NCBI RefSeq assembly: GCF_015182315.1
Contig: NZ_PRDL01000001.1
Location: 2,852,001 to 2,916,000 of the forward strand
Direction of reading: 5' to 3'
DNA length: 64,000 bases
From: Cellvibrio polysaccharolyticus
Lineage (GTDB): Bacteria; Pseudomonadota; Gammaproteobacteria; Pseudomonadales; Cellvibrionaceae
The notes under the pieces are model-generated. The model worked only from the letters and a program-made list of their open reading frames with translations, did not search any database and was not told the origin of the DNA. Shown piece by piece: positions 52,707 through 61,904 of the stretch (position 1 is its first letter; each line of letters begins with the position of its first letter). The translations under genes and the position numbers were made by a program.

Positions 52707-53612
52707 TTATTCAATTTTGCCTACGCGATCAAACGACGGGATGCTGAACAGTGAATCCCAGTGCATCCAGATAGCGAATGCCTTGCCCACAATGGCGTCT
52801 TCACTGACGAACAGCCATTCACGGCTGTCGGAGCTGTGATCGCGGTTATCGCCCATCATAAAGTAATAACCGGCAGGCACCTTCCATTTGCCAGCAAAAC
52901 CGCGACGCGGCTCACCGCTTAACTGACCGGGAATAAGATTCTTGTTGGTGGTAAAGGTTTTGTCACCAATGGTTTCCTGAACGCGGCGAAAATACGGACT
53001 ACCGGCCGGCAGAAGCTCTGAACCTGATTCCACAACTTTTTCGCCGTTAATAAACAATTCGTGATTGCGGTATTCAATTTCATCGCCCGGCAACCCGATC
53101 ACCCGCTTGATAAAGTAGGTTTCCGGCATATGCGGCGGGAAAAACACCATCACGTCACCGCGTTGCGGATCATTGACCGAGATGATTTTTTTGTTGAGCA
53201 CTGGCAAACGGATACCGTAGGTAAACTTGTTAACCAGAATGAAATCGCCAATATCCAGCGTTGGCTCCATGGAGCCGGAAGGAATTTGAAAAGGCTCGGC
53301 GATAAAGGAGCGTAATACAAAAACCAGCAGCAGCACCGGAAAAAAGGAGCGACTGAATTCAACAAAACCCGGCTGCCAAGCGGCCGAGTTATGGGCATTT
53401 TCATAGGATTTCTTGCGGTTTTCGTATTGGGTTTTGCTCGCCGTATCGGCCGTTTCAGCCGGTACCGGTTGCGCCAGGAAATCAGCAAATTGCTGATCAA
53501 CCGCTTCAACTCGCGCCTTCCGTGGACGCGCCCAGACCAGTGCGTCAAACAACCAGATCAGGCCGGTTATAAATACCGCAAGAGTCAAAATGAGAGGCAA
53601 ATTGATATTCAT
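52707..53612 (-). CDS. lepB: Signal peptidase I
   Basis: A 301-residue inner-membrane serine protease that removes Sec signal peptides. Two N-terminal membrane segments flank a charged cytoplasmic loop. Box B has the nucleophile serine in FQIPSGSMEPTLDIGDFILV. The general-base lysine is in TYFIKRVIGLPGDEIE, and box E is YFMMGDNRDHSSDSR. The start at 53612 has AAGGA upstream. It lies 71 bases after lepA, as usual. Confidence 0.97.
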   Translation of the reverse strand: MNINLPLILTLAVFITGLIWLFDALVWARPRKARVEAVDQQFADFLAQPVPAETADTASKTQYENRKKSYENAHNSAAWQPGFVEFSRSFFPVLLLVFVLRSFIAEPFQIPSGSMEPTLDIGDFILVNKFTYGIRLPVLNKKIISVNDPQRGDVMVFFPPHMPETYFIKRVIGLPGDEIEYRNHELFINGEKVVESGSELLPAGSPYFRRVQETIGDKTFTTNKNLIPGQLSGEPRRGFAGKWKVPAGYYFMMGDNRDHSSDSREWLFVSEDAIVGKAFAIWMHWDSLFSIPSFDRVGKIE

Positions 53613-53683
53613 GAAAATTCCTTCAAGGTACCCGCTGCCGGCCTGACACCGATACAACGGGCATGGCCGGTTCGAGTCAGGCG

Positions 53684-55483
53684 TTAGCTATCAATTTTTA
53701 ACACGGCAAAGAAGGCTGCTTGTGGAATTTCCACGCTGCCTACCTGCTTCATACGTTTTTTACCGGCTTTTTGTTTTTCCAGCAGCTTTTTCTTACGCGT
53801 TGCATCGCCGCCGTAACATTTTGCAGTTACGTCTTTACGCAAAGCTTTAACGGTAGAACGGGCAACAATCTGGCCACCAATCGCCGCCTGAATGGCCACG
53901 TCGTACATCTGGCGAGGGATCAGCTCTTTCATCTTTTCAGTGAGTGCGCGACCCATGCCGTGCGATTTGTCGCGGTGCACAATGATCGCCAGCGCATCGA
54001 CTTTTTCACTGTTGATCAGTACATCCAGACGCACCAGATTCGCCGCCTGGAAGCGCACAAAGCTGTAATCCAGCGAGGCAAAACCGCGGCTTACCGATTT
54101 GAGACGGTCAAAGAAGTCGGTTACGACTTCGTTCATCGGCAGCTCGTAACGCACCGATACTTGTGAGCCGGTGAACTGCAAATCTTTTTGGACGCCGCGC
54201 TTTTCAATGCAGAGCGTAATCACGTTGCCGAGGTGTTCTTGCGGCACCAGAATATTCGCTTCAACGATCGGCTCGCGCATTTCTTCAATCGCGCCAGGAT
54301 CAGGCAATTTGGAGGGGTTATCAACAAAGATAACTTCGCCACCGCGCTTGACCACTTCAAACACTACGGTAGGCGCGGTGGTGATCAGGTCGAGATCATA
54401 TTCACGCTCCAGTCGTTCCTGGATGATCTCCATGTGCAACATGCCGAGGAAACCGACGCGGAAACCAAAACCCAGTGCGTCAGAGTTTTCCGGCTCGTAG
54501 AACAGCGAAGCATCGTTCAGGGTTAACTTGGCCAGGGCTTCACGGAAGTCTTCAAAGTCGTCAGAGCTGAGCGGGAACATACCCGCGTAAACCTGCGGCT
54601 TGATTTTCTGGAAACCTTCCAGTGCTGCCACGTCCGGGGTTTGCGCGTGGGTGATGGTATCGCCCACCGGCGCGCCGTGAATGTCTTTGATGCCGGCAAC
54701 CACAAAGCCTACTTCACCGGCCTTGAGTTCTTTTAACTGGGTAGGTTTCGGGCTGAATACGCCCACACCGTCAACAATCTGTGCCTTGCCGATAGTTTTG
54801 GTGATGATTTTGTCTTTTACCCGCAAGGTGCCCTGCTTTACCCGCACCAGCGACACAACGCCAAGGTAGTTGTCGAACCAGGAATCGATAATCAGCGCTT
54901 GCAGCGGTGCATTGACATCGCCCACCGGTGGCGGAACCAGACGCACCAGCTCTTCCAGCACATCTTCCATACCCATGCCGGATTTGGCCGAACAGCGCAC
55001 CGCTTCGGTAGCATCGATGCCGATAATGTCTTCAATTTCCTGGGCAACGCGATCCGGCTCTGCCTGCGGCAAATCCATCTTGTTGAGTACCGGAATAACT
55101 TCCAGGCCCTGCTCGATCGCGGTGTAGCAGTTGGCAACCGACTGGGCTTCTACGCCCTGCCCGGCATCCACCACCAGCAAAGCACCTTCACACGCCGCCA
55201 GCGAACGGGATACTTCGTAAGTGAAGTCTACGTGGCCGGGGGTATCAATGAAGTTGAGCTGATAGGTTTTGCCGTCACGCGCGTTGTAATACAAGGTTAC
55301 GCTGTGAGCTTTGATGGTAATGCCGCGCTCGCGCTCAAGATCCATGGAATCGAGCACCTGGGCTTCCATCTCACGATCACTTAATCCGCCACACATCTGA
55401 ATAAAGCGGTCAGCGATGGTAGATTTACCGTGGTCAATGTGCGCGATGATTGAAAAATTACGGATATGGCTGAGATCGGTCAC
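53684..55483 (-). CDS. lepA: Elongation factor 4 (LepA)
   Basis: A 599-residue translational GTPase that helps ribosome biogenesis and back-translocation. The G domain starts IRNFSIIAHIDHGKSTIADR and has the RERGITIKAHSV switch, FIDTPGHVDF and PVLNKMDLPQA. The LepA-specific C-terminal domain has AKCYGGDATRKKKLLEKQKAGKKRMKQ, split around a lysine-rich stretch. It is followed by lepB and preceded by the mucD-type protease gene. Confidence 0.98.
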   Translation of the reverse strand: MTDLSHIRNFSIIAHIDHGKSTIADRFIQMCGGLSDREMEAQVLDSMDLERERGITIKAHSVTLYYNARDGKTYQLNFIDTPGHVDFTYEVSRSLAACEGALLVVDAGQGVEAQSVANCYTAIEQGLEVIPVLNKMDLPQAEPDRVAQEIEDIIGIDATEAVRCSAKSGMGMEDVLEELVRLVPPPVGDVNAPLQALIIDSWFDNYLGVVSLVRVKQGTLRVKDKIITKTIGKAQIVDGVGVFSPKPTQLKELKAGEVGFVVAGIKDIHGAPVGDTITHAQTPDVAALEGFQKIKPQVYAGMFPLSSDDFEDFREALAKLTLNDASLFYEPENSDALGFGFRVGFLGMLHMEIIQERLEREYDLDLITTAPTVVFEVVKRGGEVIFVDNPSKLPDPGAIEEMREPIVEANILVPQEHLGNVITLCIEKRGVQKDLQFTGSQVSVRYELPMNEVVTDFFDRLKSVSRGFASLDYSFVRFQAANLVRLDVLINSEKVDALAIIVHRDKSHGMGRALTEKMKELIPRQMYDVAIQAAIGGQIVARSTVKALRKDVTAKCYGGDATRKKKLLEKQKAGKKRMKQVGSVEIPQAAFFAVLKIDS

Positions 55484-55598
55484 TGGATATCAAATACTTA
55501 TGCTGGTTATAAAAACAGAACAGGCGAGACCTGCTCGCCAATGAGGCCGCCAGTTTAGCCTATTTGCATCAGCCATGCCATGTGAACATCAAGGATGA

Positions 55599-55633
55599 TA
55601 AAGGCCTGCCATCGCGGATAATGGCAGACCTTT
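55599..55633 (-). terminator. Hairpin after the mucD-type gene
   Basis: Stem AAAGGCCTGCCAT/ATGGCAGACCTTT (55600-55612 with 55621-55633, one mismatch) directly after the stop codon. The T-run on the minus strand is short (TTTATC), so efficiency is uncertain. Confidence 0.6.
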
Positions 55634-55642
55634 ACCGGCACT

Positions 55643-57055
55643 TTATTTCAAGGTGATGGTATGGAAAACCGGCCGCCCATTACGGAAGAAGCGAATCGCC
55701 TGGGGGGCATTTTTTGCAATGCCGTCGGCTACTTTGCGATAATCCTCAACCGTAGTAATGTCGCTGAACGCCAGCTGGTCAATCACATCGCCCGCCATTA
55801 AACCGGCATGCGCGGCCGGGCTGTCCGGCTTCACCTGACGCACCAGTACACCGGTGGTAACACTGTTACGGCCGCGGTTTTGCTCTGTAACCGGCTCAAC
55901 CACCAAGCCCAGCTTGTCCACATCCGGGGCCGCATCCGGCTCGGTTTTGACAGCCACTTTGGGCGCGTCCTGCACTTGCAGTACACCCACCTGCACCTGC
56001 AATGTCTGTTTTTTGCCTTTACGTAAAATCTCTACCGGCACTTTGCTGTCCGGGGTGGTTTGCCCCACCAGGAACGGCAAATCCGATTGGGTTTTAACAT
56101 CGCGACCATTGAATTTCAGGATCAGGTCACCGGCTTGCATACCGGATTTGGCTGCCGGACCCTCCGGCTCCAGATCCGCAATTAACGCACCCACCGGCTT
56201 ATCCAAACCATAGGAACTGGCGAGGTCGCGGCTCAACCCCTGAATCACCACACCCAACCAACCGCGATCAACCCGGCCTTTTTCACGCAGCTGGTCAACC
56301 ACTTCTTCAGCGACTGAGGAAGGAATGGCAAACGACAAACCAATCGAGCCACCACCACGGGTGTAGATTTGGGAGTTGATGCCCACCACTTCGCCTTGCA
56401 GATTAAACAGCGGGCCACCGGAATTACCCGGATTGATGGCCACGTCGGTTTGAATGAAAGGCACATAGTTACTTTCGTTGCGCTCGGAGGGAATATTACG
56501 GCCAATAGCACTGACGATACCGGCGCTGGCCGAGTAGTCGAGACCAAACGGCGAACCAATCGCGACCACCCATTGGCCAACGCGCAAGCTGTCTGCTTTG
56601 GCAAACTTCAGCAGCGGCAACTTGTCGGCGTCGATTTTGAGCAGGGCAAGGTCGGAACGGGAGTCGCTACCCACCAGCTCGGCTTTGTATTCACGCTGAT
56701 CGATGAAGCGCACGGTAATCTCATCGGCGCTTTCAATGACATGGTTATTGGTGAGAATGTAACCGTCTTCGGAAATCACAAATCCGGAACCCATGGCACC
56801 ACCATGACGCTCGGGCATGTTGTCCTGCTCAAACAGTTCACGAAAAATTTCAGGAATTTGCTGCGACTGCGGCAGGCTCATCGGCGAGCGACCGGCGGTG
56901 CTGGCCGTGGTGGTAATTTTGACCACAGCGGGAGAGCTGTTTTCTATCAGATCGGTGAATTCGGGGAGGTTCTGCGCTTGTAACGAAGCAGACGCAACAA
57001 CCAGCAATCCGGCCAACAACAAATGACTGACCCATTTTTTACCAGCATCCAACAT
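55643..57055 (-). CDS. mucD: Periplasmic serine protease MucD (Do/DegP family)
   Basis: A 470-residue HtrA-type protease and chaperone of the envelope stress response. The signal peptide ends ASASLQA. The catalytic triad lies in GYILTNNHVIESAD (His), SRSDLALLKID (Asp) and NPGNSGGPLFN (Ser). Two PDZ domains follow: GWLGVVIQGLSRDLASSYGL, and one near TTGVLVRQVKPDSPAAHAGL. The start at 57055 gives a clean signal peptide; the frame runs on to a GTG at 57079. Its place next to lepA matches the Pseudomonas mucD neighbourhood, although algU-mucAB are not in the window. Confidence 0.93.
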   Translation of the reverse strand: MLDAGKKWVSHLLLAGLLVVASASLQAQNLPEFTDLIENSSPAVVKITTTASTAGRSPMSLPQSQQIPEIFRELFEQDNMPERHGGAMGSGFVISEDGYILTNNHVIESADEITVRFIDQREYKAELVGSDSRSDLALLKIDADKLPLLKFAKADSLRVGQWVVAIGSPFGLDYSASAGIVSAIGRNIPSERNESNYVPFIQTDVAINPGNSGGPLFNLQGEVVGINSQIYTRGGGSIGLSFAIPSSVAEEVVDQLREKGRVDRGWLGVVIQGLSRDLASSYGLDKPVGALIADLEPEGPAAKSGMQAGDLILKFNGRDVKTQSDLPFLVGQTTPDSKVPVEILRKGKKQTLQVQVGVLQVQDAPKVAVKTEPDAAPDVDKLGLVVEPVTEQNRGRNSVTTGVLVRQVKPDSPAAHAGLMAGDVIDQLAFSDITTVEDYRKVADGIAKNAPQAIRFFRNGRPVFHTITLK

Positions 57056-57230
57056 GCGATATTTACCTCTTGTAACCACAGATACCAGGCGCGCAATAAA
57101 ACCAGTGTCAATACGGCCCGAGTCTATTGGCGAGCGACATCACCAGTGGAGCCGGATGCCATCTGCCTGGCGTTATGACCGGACAGACGACAATAAATTC
57201 CAAACCACCCCGTGTCAGCCAGAGGAAAAT

Positions 57231-58103
57231 TTATGGCGAGGACACGCGGCGCTCCAGACGCACAGTGACGCGCCGGTTGCGGTCACGACTGGTCGCATCA
57301 AAGTTCGCTACTACCGGATATTGCTCGCCGTGCCAACGAATCAGCAGGCGCTGCTTGTCCACGCCCTGCTCTGCCAGATACCCGGCAACCCACTGCGCCC
57401 GCTTTCTGGACAACTGTAAATTGTCGGCCGTGTTACCGATATTGTCGGTGTGCCCATCGATGTAAACAGCAGTAATGCTGCGGTCCTGACGCAACCAGCC
57501 CGCGATATTGTTCAGTTTGCGCAATTCTCCCGGGGCGAGAGCCGCGTCCGCCTCCGGAAAAAAAATGGTGGTGCGCTGAAGTTGCTCGTAACCGGGTTGC
57601 AGCTCGGCTACACACGTGTTCCACCCCGCCACTGCCGCTTTAAAATGCATAGGCTCAAGGGTGATGCTGACCGGAACAACACCTTGCATAGCCACGGAAG
57701 GCTGCAGCCAGATGCGTTGATGCTGCTCCAGCGCCTTGCGCATCTGTGCCACCACATCTCCCTTGCCACGGCTTTGGCGATCCAGATACAAATCCCCCAG
57801 CCATACGCCTTCCGATGTATTTCGCCAGGCGGGTGGCAGAGCGTGCACACTGAACGAACCGGTGAGCGGCTCGCCCCGGGCGAGGCGAAGAAAAAAAGTA
57901 TCCGCCGCCTCTGCCTGACGCTCGAAACCGGCATTTCCTTGAATGCCCAGCGGCTGACGCAGCTCGCAGCGATAAGCAGAAAACACCTGCAACCACTGAA
58001 CATCGACCAGCGGACTGCGGTAGGAGGCAGCCACGGCCGACCGGCTATCCACACCGATAACCAACAGACCCAGCGTCAGGTAAAAGATCAAAAAACGGTA
58101 CAT
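57231..58103 (-). CDS. motY: MotY-like sodium-type flagellar protein (OmpA C-terminal domain)
   Basis: A 290-residue exported protein. The signal peptide is MYRFLIFYLTLGLLVIGVDS plus a short tail ending AVAA. An N-terminal domain typical of MotY follows (YRSPLVDVQWLQVFSAYRCELRQPL and FFLRLARGEP). The C-terminal OmpA-like peptidoglycan-binding domain contains TAVYIDGHTDNIGNTADNL and LSRKRAQWVAGYL. MotY forms the T-ring of polar Na+-driven motors with MotX. In Pseudomonas the gene also sits beside pyrC and rnt. The ATG at 58103 is chosen to keep the signal peptide. Confidence 0.88.
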   Translation of the reverse strand: MYRFLIFYLTLGLLVIGVDSRSAVAASYRSPLVDVQWLQVFSAYRCELRQPLGIQGNAGFERQAEAADTFFLRLARGEPLTGSFSVHALPPAWRNTSEGVWLGDLYLDRQSRGKGDVVAQMRKALEQHQRIWLQPSVAMQGVVPVSITLEPMHFKAAVAGWNTCVAELQPGYEQLQRTTIFFPEADAALAPGELRKLNNIAGWLRQDRSITAVYIDGHTDNIGNTADNLQLSRKRAQWVAGYLAEQGVDKQRLLIRWHGEQYPVVANFDATSRDRNRRVTVRLERRVSSP

Positions 58104-58259
58104 GCGGCTTGAGGTTTCTCCGGTGGCTCGATCGCGAAATACACTTCCCGGGCCGTATAAAAAAGGCATTACCCTTCATATCGACCAACAGCGGCTGCGC
58201 TTTACCGTTGATTTTGATAGGATGCAACCATTTTTGACGGCAAATACCCGGATACTCCC

Positions 58260-59294
58260 ATGACACAAACGCTGACCATTACCCGTCCGGACGATTGGCA
58301 CATCCACTTGCGGGATAATGATGCCCTGTCCAGAACCGTTCACGATGCAGCTCACAGCTTCCAGCGCGCATTGGTAATGCCCAATCTGGTTCCTCCAGTC
58401 ATGACCACCGACAATGCGCTCGCCTACCGCGACCGCATTCTGGCTGCTCGCCCCGCTGGCAGTGATTTTGAACCGGTAATGGCACTCTACCTGACAGACA
58501 ATACCGACCCCGCCGAGATTGCCCGCGCCAAAGCCGCCGGCATTCGCGCTGCGAAACTTTACCCGGCTGGCGCCACCACCAATTCCGACTCCGGCGTTAC
58601 CGACCTGAATAAGATTTACCCGGTGCTGGAAGCCATGCAACGCGAAGGCATGCTGTTTTTGCTGCACGGAGAAGTGACGGATAGCAGCATTGATATTTTT
58701 GACCGGGAAAAAGTATTTCTCGAGCGCACCTTCAGCAAGGTTGTGAAAGATTTCCCGGCGTTGAAGATGGTGCTTGAACATATCACTACCGCCGATTCCG
58801 CCGCGTTTGTTAGCGAAGCCGCAGAGAACGTGGCCGCGACCATTACCGCCCACCACCTGCTTTACAATCGCAACCATATGCTGGCTGGCGGTATTCGTCC
58901 GCACTACTATTGCCTGCCTATTCTCAAGCGCAATACGCACCAGCAAGCACTGATCAAGGCCGCCACCAGTGGCAGCCCGAAATTTTTTATTGGCACCGAC
59001 TCGGCACCTCATGCCCGTCACCGCAAGGAAGCCGCTTGCGGCTGTGCTGGCAGCTATACTGCCAATGCCGCTATCGAGCTTTACACCGAAGCCTTCGAAG
59101 ATGCCGGTGCACTCGACAAACTGGAAGCCTTTACCAGCTTCTACGGGGCAGACTTCTACGGCCTGCCGCGCAACACTGACACCATCACCCTGATCAAACG
59201 CGACTGGCAAATGCCGGATGAGCTGCAGCTGGGCAACGAACCACTGGTTCCTCTGCGGGCGGGTGAAACACTGCGCTGGCAGCGTCAAAACTAA
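58260..59294 (+). CDS. pyrC: Dihydroorotase (class II)
   Basis: A 344-residue zinc enzyme of pyrimidine synthesis that interconverts carbamoyl aspartate and dihydroorotate. The zinc ligands appear in RPDDWHIHLRD (HxH), KLYPAGATTNSDSGVTD (with the carboxylated lysine), LFLLHGEVTD and MVLEHITTAD. The substrate loop FIGTDSAPHARHRKEAACGC and the following aspartate complete the class II pattern. Divergent from motY and followed by rnt nine bases later. Confidence 0.97.
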   Translation: MTQTLTITRPDDWHIHLRDNDALSRTVHDAAHSFQRALVMPNLVPPVMTTDNALAYRDRILAARPAGSDFEPVMALYLTDNTDPAEIARAKAAGIRAAKLYPAGATTNSDSGVTDLNKIYPVLEAMQREGMLFLLHGEVTDSSIDIFDREKVFLERTFSKVVKDFPALKMVLEHITTADSAAFVSEAAENVAATITAHHLLYNRNHMLAGGIRPHYYCLPILKRNTHQQALIKAATSGSPKFFIGTDSAPHARHRKEAACGCAGSYTANAAIELYTEAFEDAGALDKLEAFTSFYGADFYGLPRNTDTITLIKRDWQMPDELQLGNEPLVPLRAGETLRWQRQN

Positions 59295-59303
59295 GGGATT
59301 ATT

Positions 59304-59978
59304 GTGAATTTACCCGAAAACGCCAGAGATCCAAACGTCCCTTTCGCCAATCGCTTTCGCGGCTTTTTGCCGGTGATCATCGATGTCGAAACCGGAGGCT
59401 TTAACGCCCGTAGCGATGCACTGCTGGAAATCGCCGCGGTCACCCTGCGCATGGATGAAGATGGCAATCTGCATCGCCACGAAACCTTTTCCTTTCATGT
59501 TGACCCGTTTGAAGGCGCCAACATCGAACAGGCAGCGCTGGATTTTACCGGCATTGACCTCGATAGCCCGGACCGCATGGCCGAACCGGAATTGATGGTA
59601 ATGACCGATTTGTTCCAGGCAGTGCGCCGCGCCGTCAAGGAAAACGGTTGCACCCGAGCGGTGGTGGTAGGACACAACGCCCACTTCGACCTGGGCTTTG
59701 TCAATGCGGCGGTGGAGCGTTGCGAGATCAAACGCAACCCTTTTCATCCCTTCTCCTGCTTCGATACCGCCACCCTGGCTGGCCTGGCATTCGGTCAAAC
59801 CGTATTGGCCAAAGCCTGTCGCGCAGCCAATATTGAATTCAGCAACAGCGCGGCGCACTCCGCTGCTTACGATGCAGAAAAAACTGCAGATTTGTTTTGC
59901 TACATCGTAAACCGCTGGCGTGAACTTGGCGGCTGGGTTCCCTCGCAATCTGGCGAAACGGAAGAGCCGGAAGAGTGA
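59304..59978 (+). CDS. rnt: Ribonuclease T
   Basis: A 224-residue DEDDh 3'-5' exoribonuclease that trims tRNA and other stable RNAs. The four acidic residues and histidine appear in VIIDVETGGFNARSDALLEI, RAVVVGHNAHFDLGFVNAA and SAAHSAAYDAEKTADLFC. It starts with FRGFLPVIIDVETGGF as in other RNase T proteins. It is co-transcribed with pyrC; a GTG nine bases after the pyrC stop is the start, with AGGGA upstream. Confidence 0.96.
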   Translation: MNLPENARDPNVPFANRFRGFLPVIIDVETGGFNARSDALLEIAAVTLRMDEDGNLHRHETFSFHVDPFEGANIEQAALDFTGIDLDSPDRMAEPELMVMTDLFQAVRRAVKENGCTRAVVVGHNAHFDLGFVNAAVERCEIKRNPFHPFSCFDTATLAGLAFGQTVLAKACRAANIEFSNSAAHSAAYDAEKTADLFCYIVNRWRELGGWVPSQSGETEEPEE

Positions 59979-60040
59979 TTACTCGCTGCGGTAATTTCAT
60001 GCCGCCCCCGTAAATAGTCATCATCAGATTTTCAATTTCA

Positions 60041-60068
60041 GCCAGCCTCTTCGGACGCTGGCTTTTTT
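60041..60068 (+). terminator. Terminator of pyrC-rnt
   Basis: Stem GCCAGC/GCTGGC with a ten-base loop containing TTCG, followed by TTTTTT. Confidence 0.85.
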
Positions 60069-60100
60069 ACGCCTGTGCTTTGCCAAAACTGACGGGCACA

Positions 60101-60128
60101 AAAAAACCGACACAAGGTCGGCTTTTTT
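60101..60128. terminator. Terminator of aceF
   Basis: Stem CCGAC/GTCGG flanked by an A-run (60101-60106) and a T-run (60123-60128). On the minus strand it lies about 25 bases after the aceF stop and ends in TTTTTTT. Confidence 0.8.
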
Positions 60129-60152
60129 GCACTCACTGTTAATCAAACGCTA

Positions 60153-61760
60153 TTACAGCAACAAGCGTCTGACATCAGCGATAGTGGCCGTCAGGAAGGT
60201 AAAGAAGCGGCCAGCGTCGGCACCGTTGATCGCACGGTGGTCATAAGACAGAGACAGCGGCAGCATATTACGCGGCAGGAATTCCTTGCCATTCCAGACC
60301 GGTTTCATTTGAGCTTTTGAAACACCCAGAATTGCAACTTCCGGCGCGTTTACAATTGGCGTGAAGCCATTACCGCCCATTGCACCCAGACTGGAGATGG
60401 TGAAACAACCACCTTGCATATCCGCCGGAGTCAATTTGCCATCGCGTGCTTTTTTCACGATACCGGCAAACTCGTCAGACAATTCCCACAAACCTTTCTG
60501 ATCCACGTTACGAATGACCGGAACCATCAGACCGTTAGGTGTATCTACCGCAACACCAATATGCACGTAGCTCTTCTGCACAATGTGCTCACCGTCATGA
60601 TGCAGTGACACATTGAAACTCGGTTCGGCACGCAGCGCCGCTGCAGCAGCTTTCAGCAGGAAAGGCAGCGGAGTGAGCTTGCTGCCACGCTTTTCTGCCT
60701 CGGCTTTCAGGCTGTTACGGAAAGCTTCCAGGTCGGTGATGTCAGCATCATCCCACTGGGTAACGTGCGGTACATTGAGCCAGTTGCGGGTCATATTGTC
60801 CGCAGTGATTTTCTTCACTTTGCTCATTTTGACCAGTTCGATTTCACCGAATTTGGAGAAATCAACTGCTGGTACACGCGGAATACCTGAACCGCCACCA
60901 ACCGGCGCACCGGATTGAGCAGCAACAACGATAGGCTTGACGTAACCACGCACGTCATCTTTCTGTAAACGACCACGCGGGCCGCTGCCACTCACTTTGC
61001 CGAGATCAACGCCCAGTTGACGAGCCAGTTTACGAACAGCCGGGCCAGCATAAACGTCGCCGGTTTGAGCAACTTCTTCTGTAGCAGCGGCAGCTTTGGC
61101 CGGTGCAGGGGCAGCTTCTGCCTTGGCAGCAGCTGGAGCAGCGGCGGCTGGAGCAGCAGCAACCGGAGCGGCTGTCGGTGCAGCGCCTGCGGCGGCAATT
61201 ACACCAATGGCAGAACCCTGGGAAACTTTATCGCCTACTTTCAGGCTGATACTGACGATCTTGCCAGCAGCTGGCGAAGGAATCTCCATGGATGCCTTGT
61301 CAGTTTCAAGCACGATCAACGAGTCGCCTTCAGCCACTTCATCACCGGCTTTAACGATAATTTCGATAACTTCAACGCCTTCAGAGCCGCCGATATCCGG
61401 TACGGTAATCGGTTGTTCTGCAGTAGCGGCTGGCGCGGCGGCCGGAGCCGGTGCTGCCGCAGCTGGCTGTGCAGCCGGTTCGGCGGCAGGCTTGCTTTCT
61501 GCTGCTGGCGCTTCGCCAGCACCTTCTGCTTCAACTTCGATCAGCAGAGCGCCTTCAGAAACCTTGTCGCCCACTTTGACTTTAATGGCAGTAACTTTAC
61601 CAGCGGCAGAGGCCGGAATCTCCATCGATGCCTTATCGGTTTCCAGAACAACAATGGAATCCTCAAGGGCGATAACATCACCCACGGCTACGCTGATTTC
61701 GATGACTTCAACCCCTTCAGAGCCACCGATATCGGGGACTTTAATCGTTTGGATTGCCAC
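60153..61760 (-). CDS. aceF: Pyruvate dehydrogenase E2 (dihydrolipoamide acetyltransferase)
   Basis: A 535-residue core subunit of the pyruvate dehydrogenase complex. Two lipoyl domains carry the lipoylated lysines K43 and K155, each in ETDKASMEIP, linked by long alanine/proline-rich flexible segments. The peripheral subunit-binding domain starts AGPAVRKLARQLGVDLGKV. The catalytic domain ends with SYDHRAINGADAGRF, where the usual DG is NG as in pseudomonads. The start is the GTG at 61760, with AGAGG seven bases upstream; the frame extends six codons further. Two lipoyl domains rather than three match Pseudomonas rather than E. coli. Confidence 0.96.
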   Translation of the reverse strand: MAIQTIKVPDIGGSEGVEVIEISVAVGDVIALEDSIVVLETDKASMEIPASAAGKVTAIKVKVGDKVSEGALLIEVEAEGAGEAPAAESKPAAEPAAQPAAAAPAPAAAPAATAEQPITVPDIGGSEGVEVIEIIVKAGDEVAEGDSLIVLETDKASMEIPSPAAGKIVSISLKVGDKVSQGSAIGVIAAAGAAPTAAPVAAAPAAAAPAAAKAEAAPAPAKAAAATEEVAQTGDVYAGPAVRKLARQLGVDLGKVSGSGPRGRLQKDDVRGYVKPIVVAAQSGAPVGGGSGIPRVPAVDFSKFGEIELVKMSKVKKITADNMTRNWLNVPHVTQWDDADITDLEAFRNSLKAEAEKRGSKLTPLPFLLKAAAAALRAEPSFNVSLHHDGEHIVQKSYVHIGVAVDTPNGLMVPVIRNVDQKGLWELSDEFAGIVKKARDGKLTPADMQGGCFTISSLGAMGGNGFTPIVNAPEVAILGVSKAQMKPVWNGKEFLPRNMLPLSLSYDHRAINGADAGRFFTFLTATIADVRRLLL

Positions 61761-61874
61761 TTTAATTCCTCTTGTCAATTTTATCGTTGATCACAAAAAC
61801 GGCTGCGCCACGGGCGTAATTGCTTGAGAAAAGCAAAGCGCCGATGGCGTATAAACCGATGGCTATAAACAAGA

Positions 61875-61898
61875 TCGCCCTTTCAGAAGAAAGGGCGA
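61875..61898. other. Stem-loop in the aceE-aceF gap
   Basis: The perfect 10-bp stem TCGCCCTTTC/GAAAGGGCGA with a four-base loop (61885-61888) lies immediately after the aceE stop codon, with no T-run on either side. It may be a partial terminator, an mRNA processing site or a stabiliser that sets the E1:E2 ratio. Confidence 0.5.
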
Positions 61899-61904
61899 CA
61901 GTTT

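Noticed and set aside
58176..59288. A 370-codon open frame on the minus strand covering almost all of pyrC
   Set aside because: It is an exact antisense shadow of the clearly recognised dihydroorotase gene and its product shows no family features.
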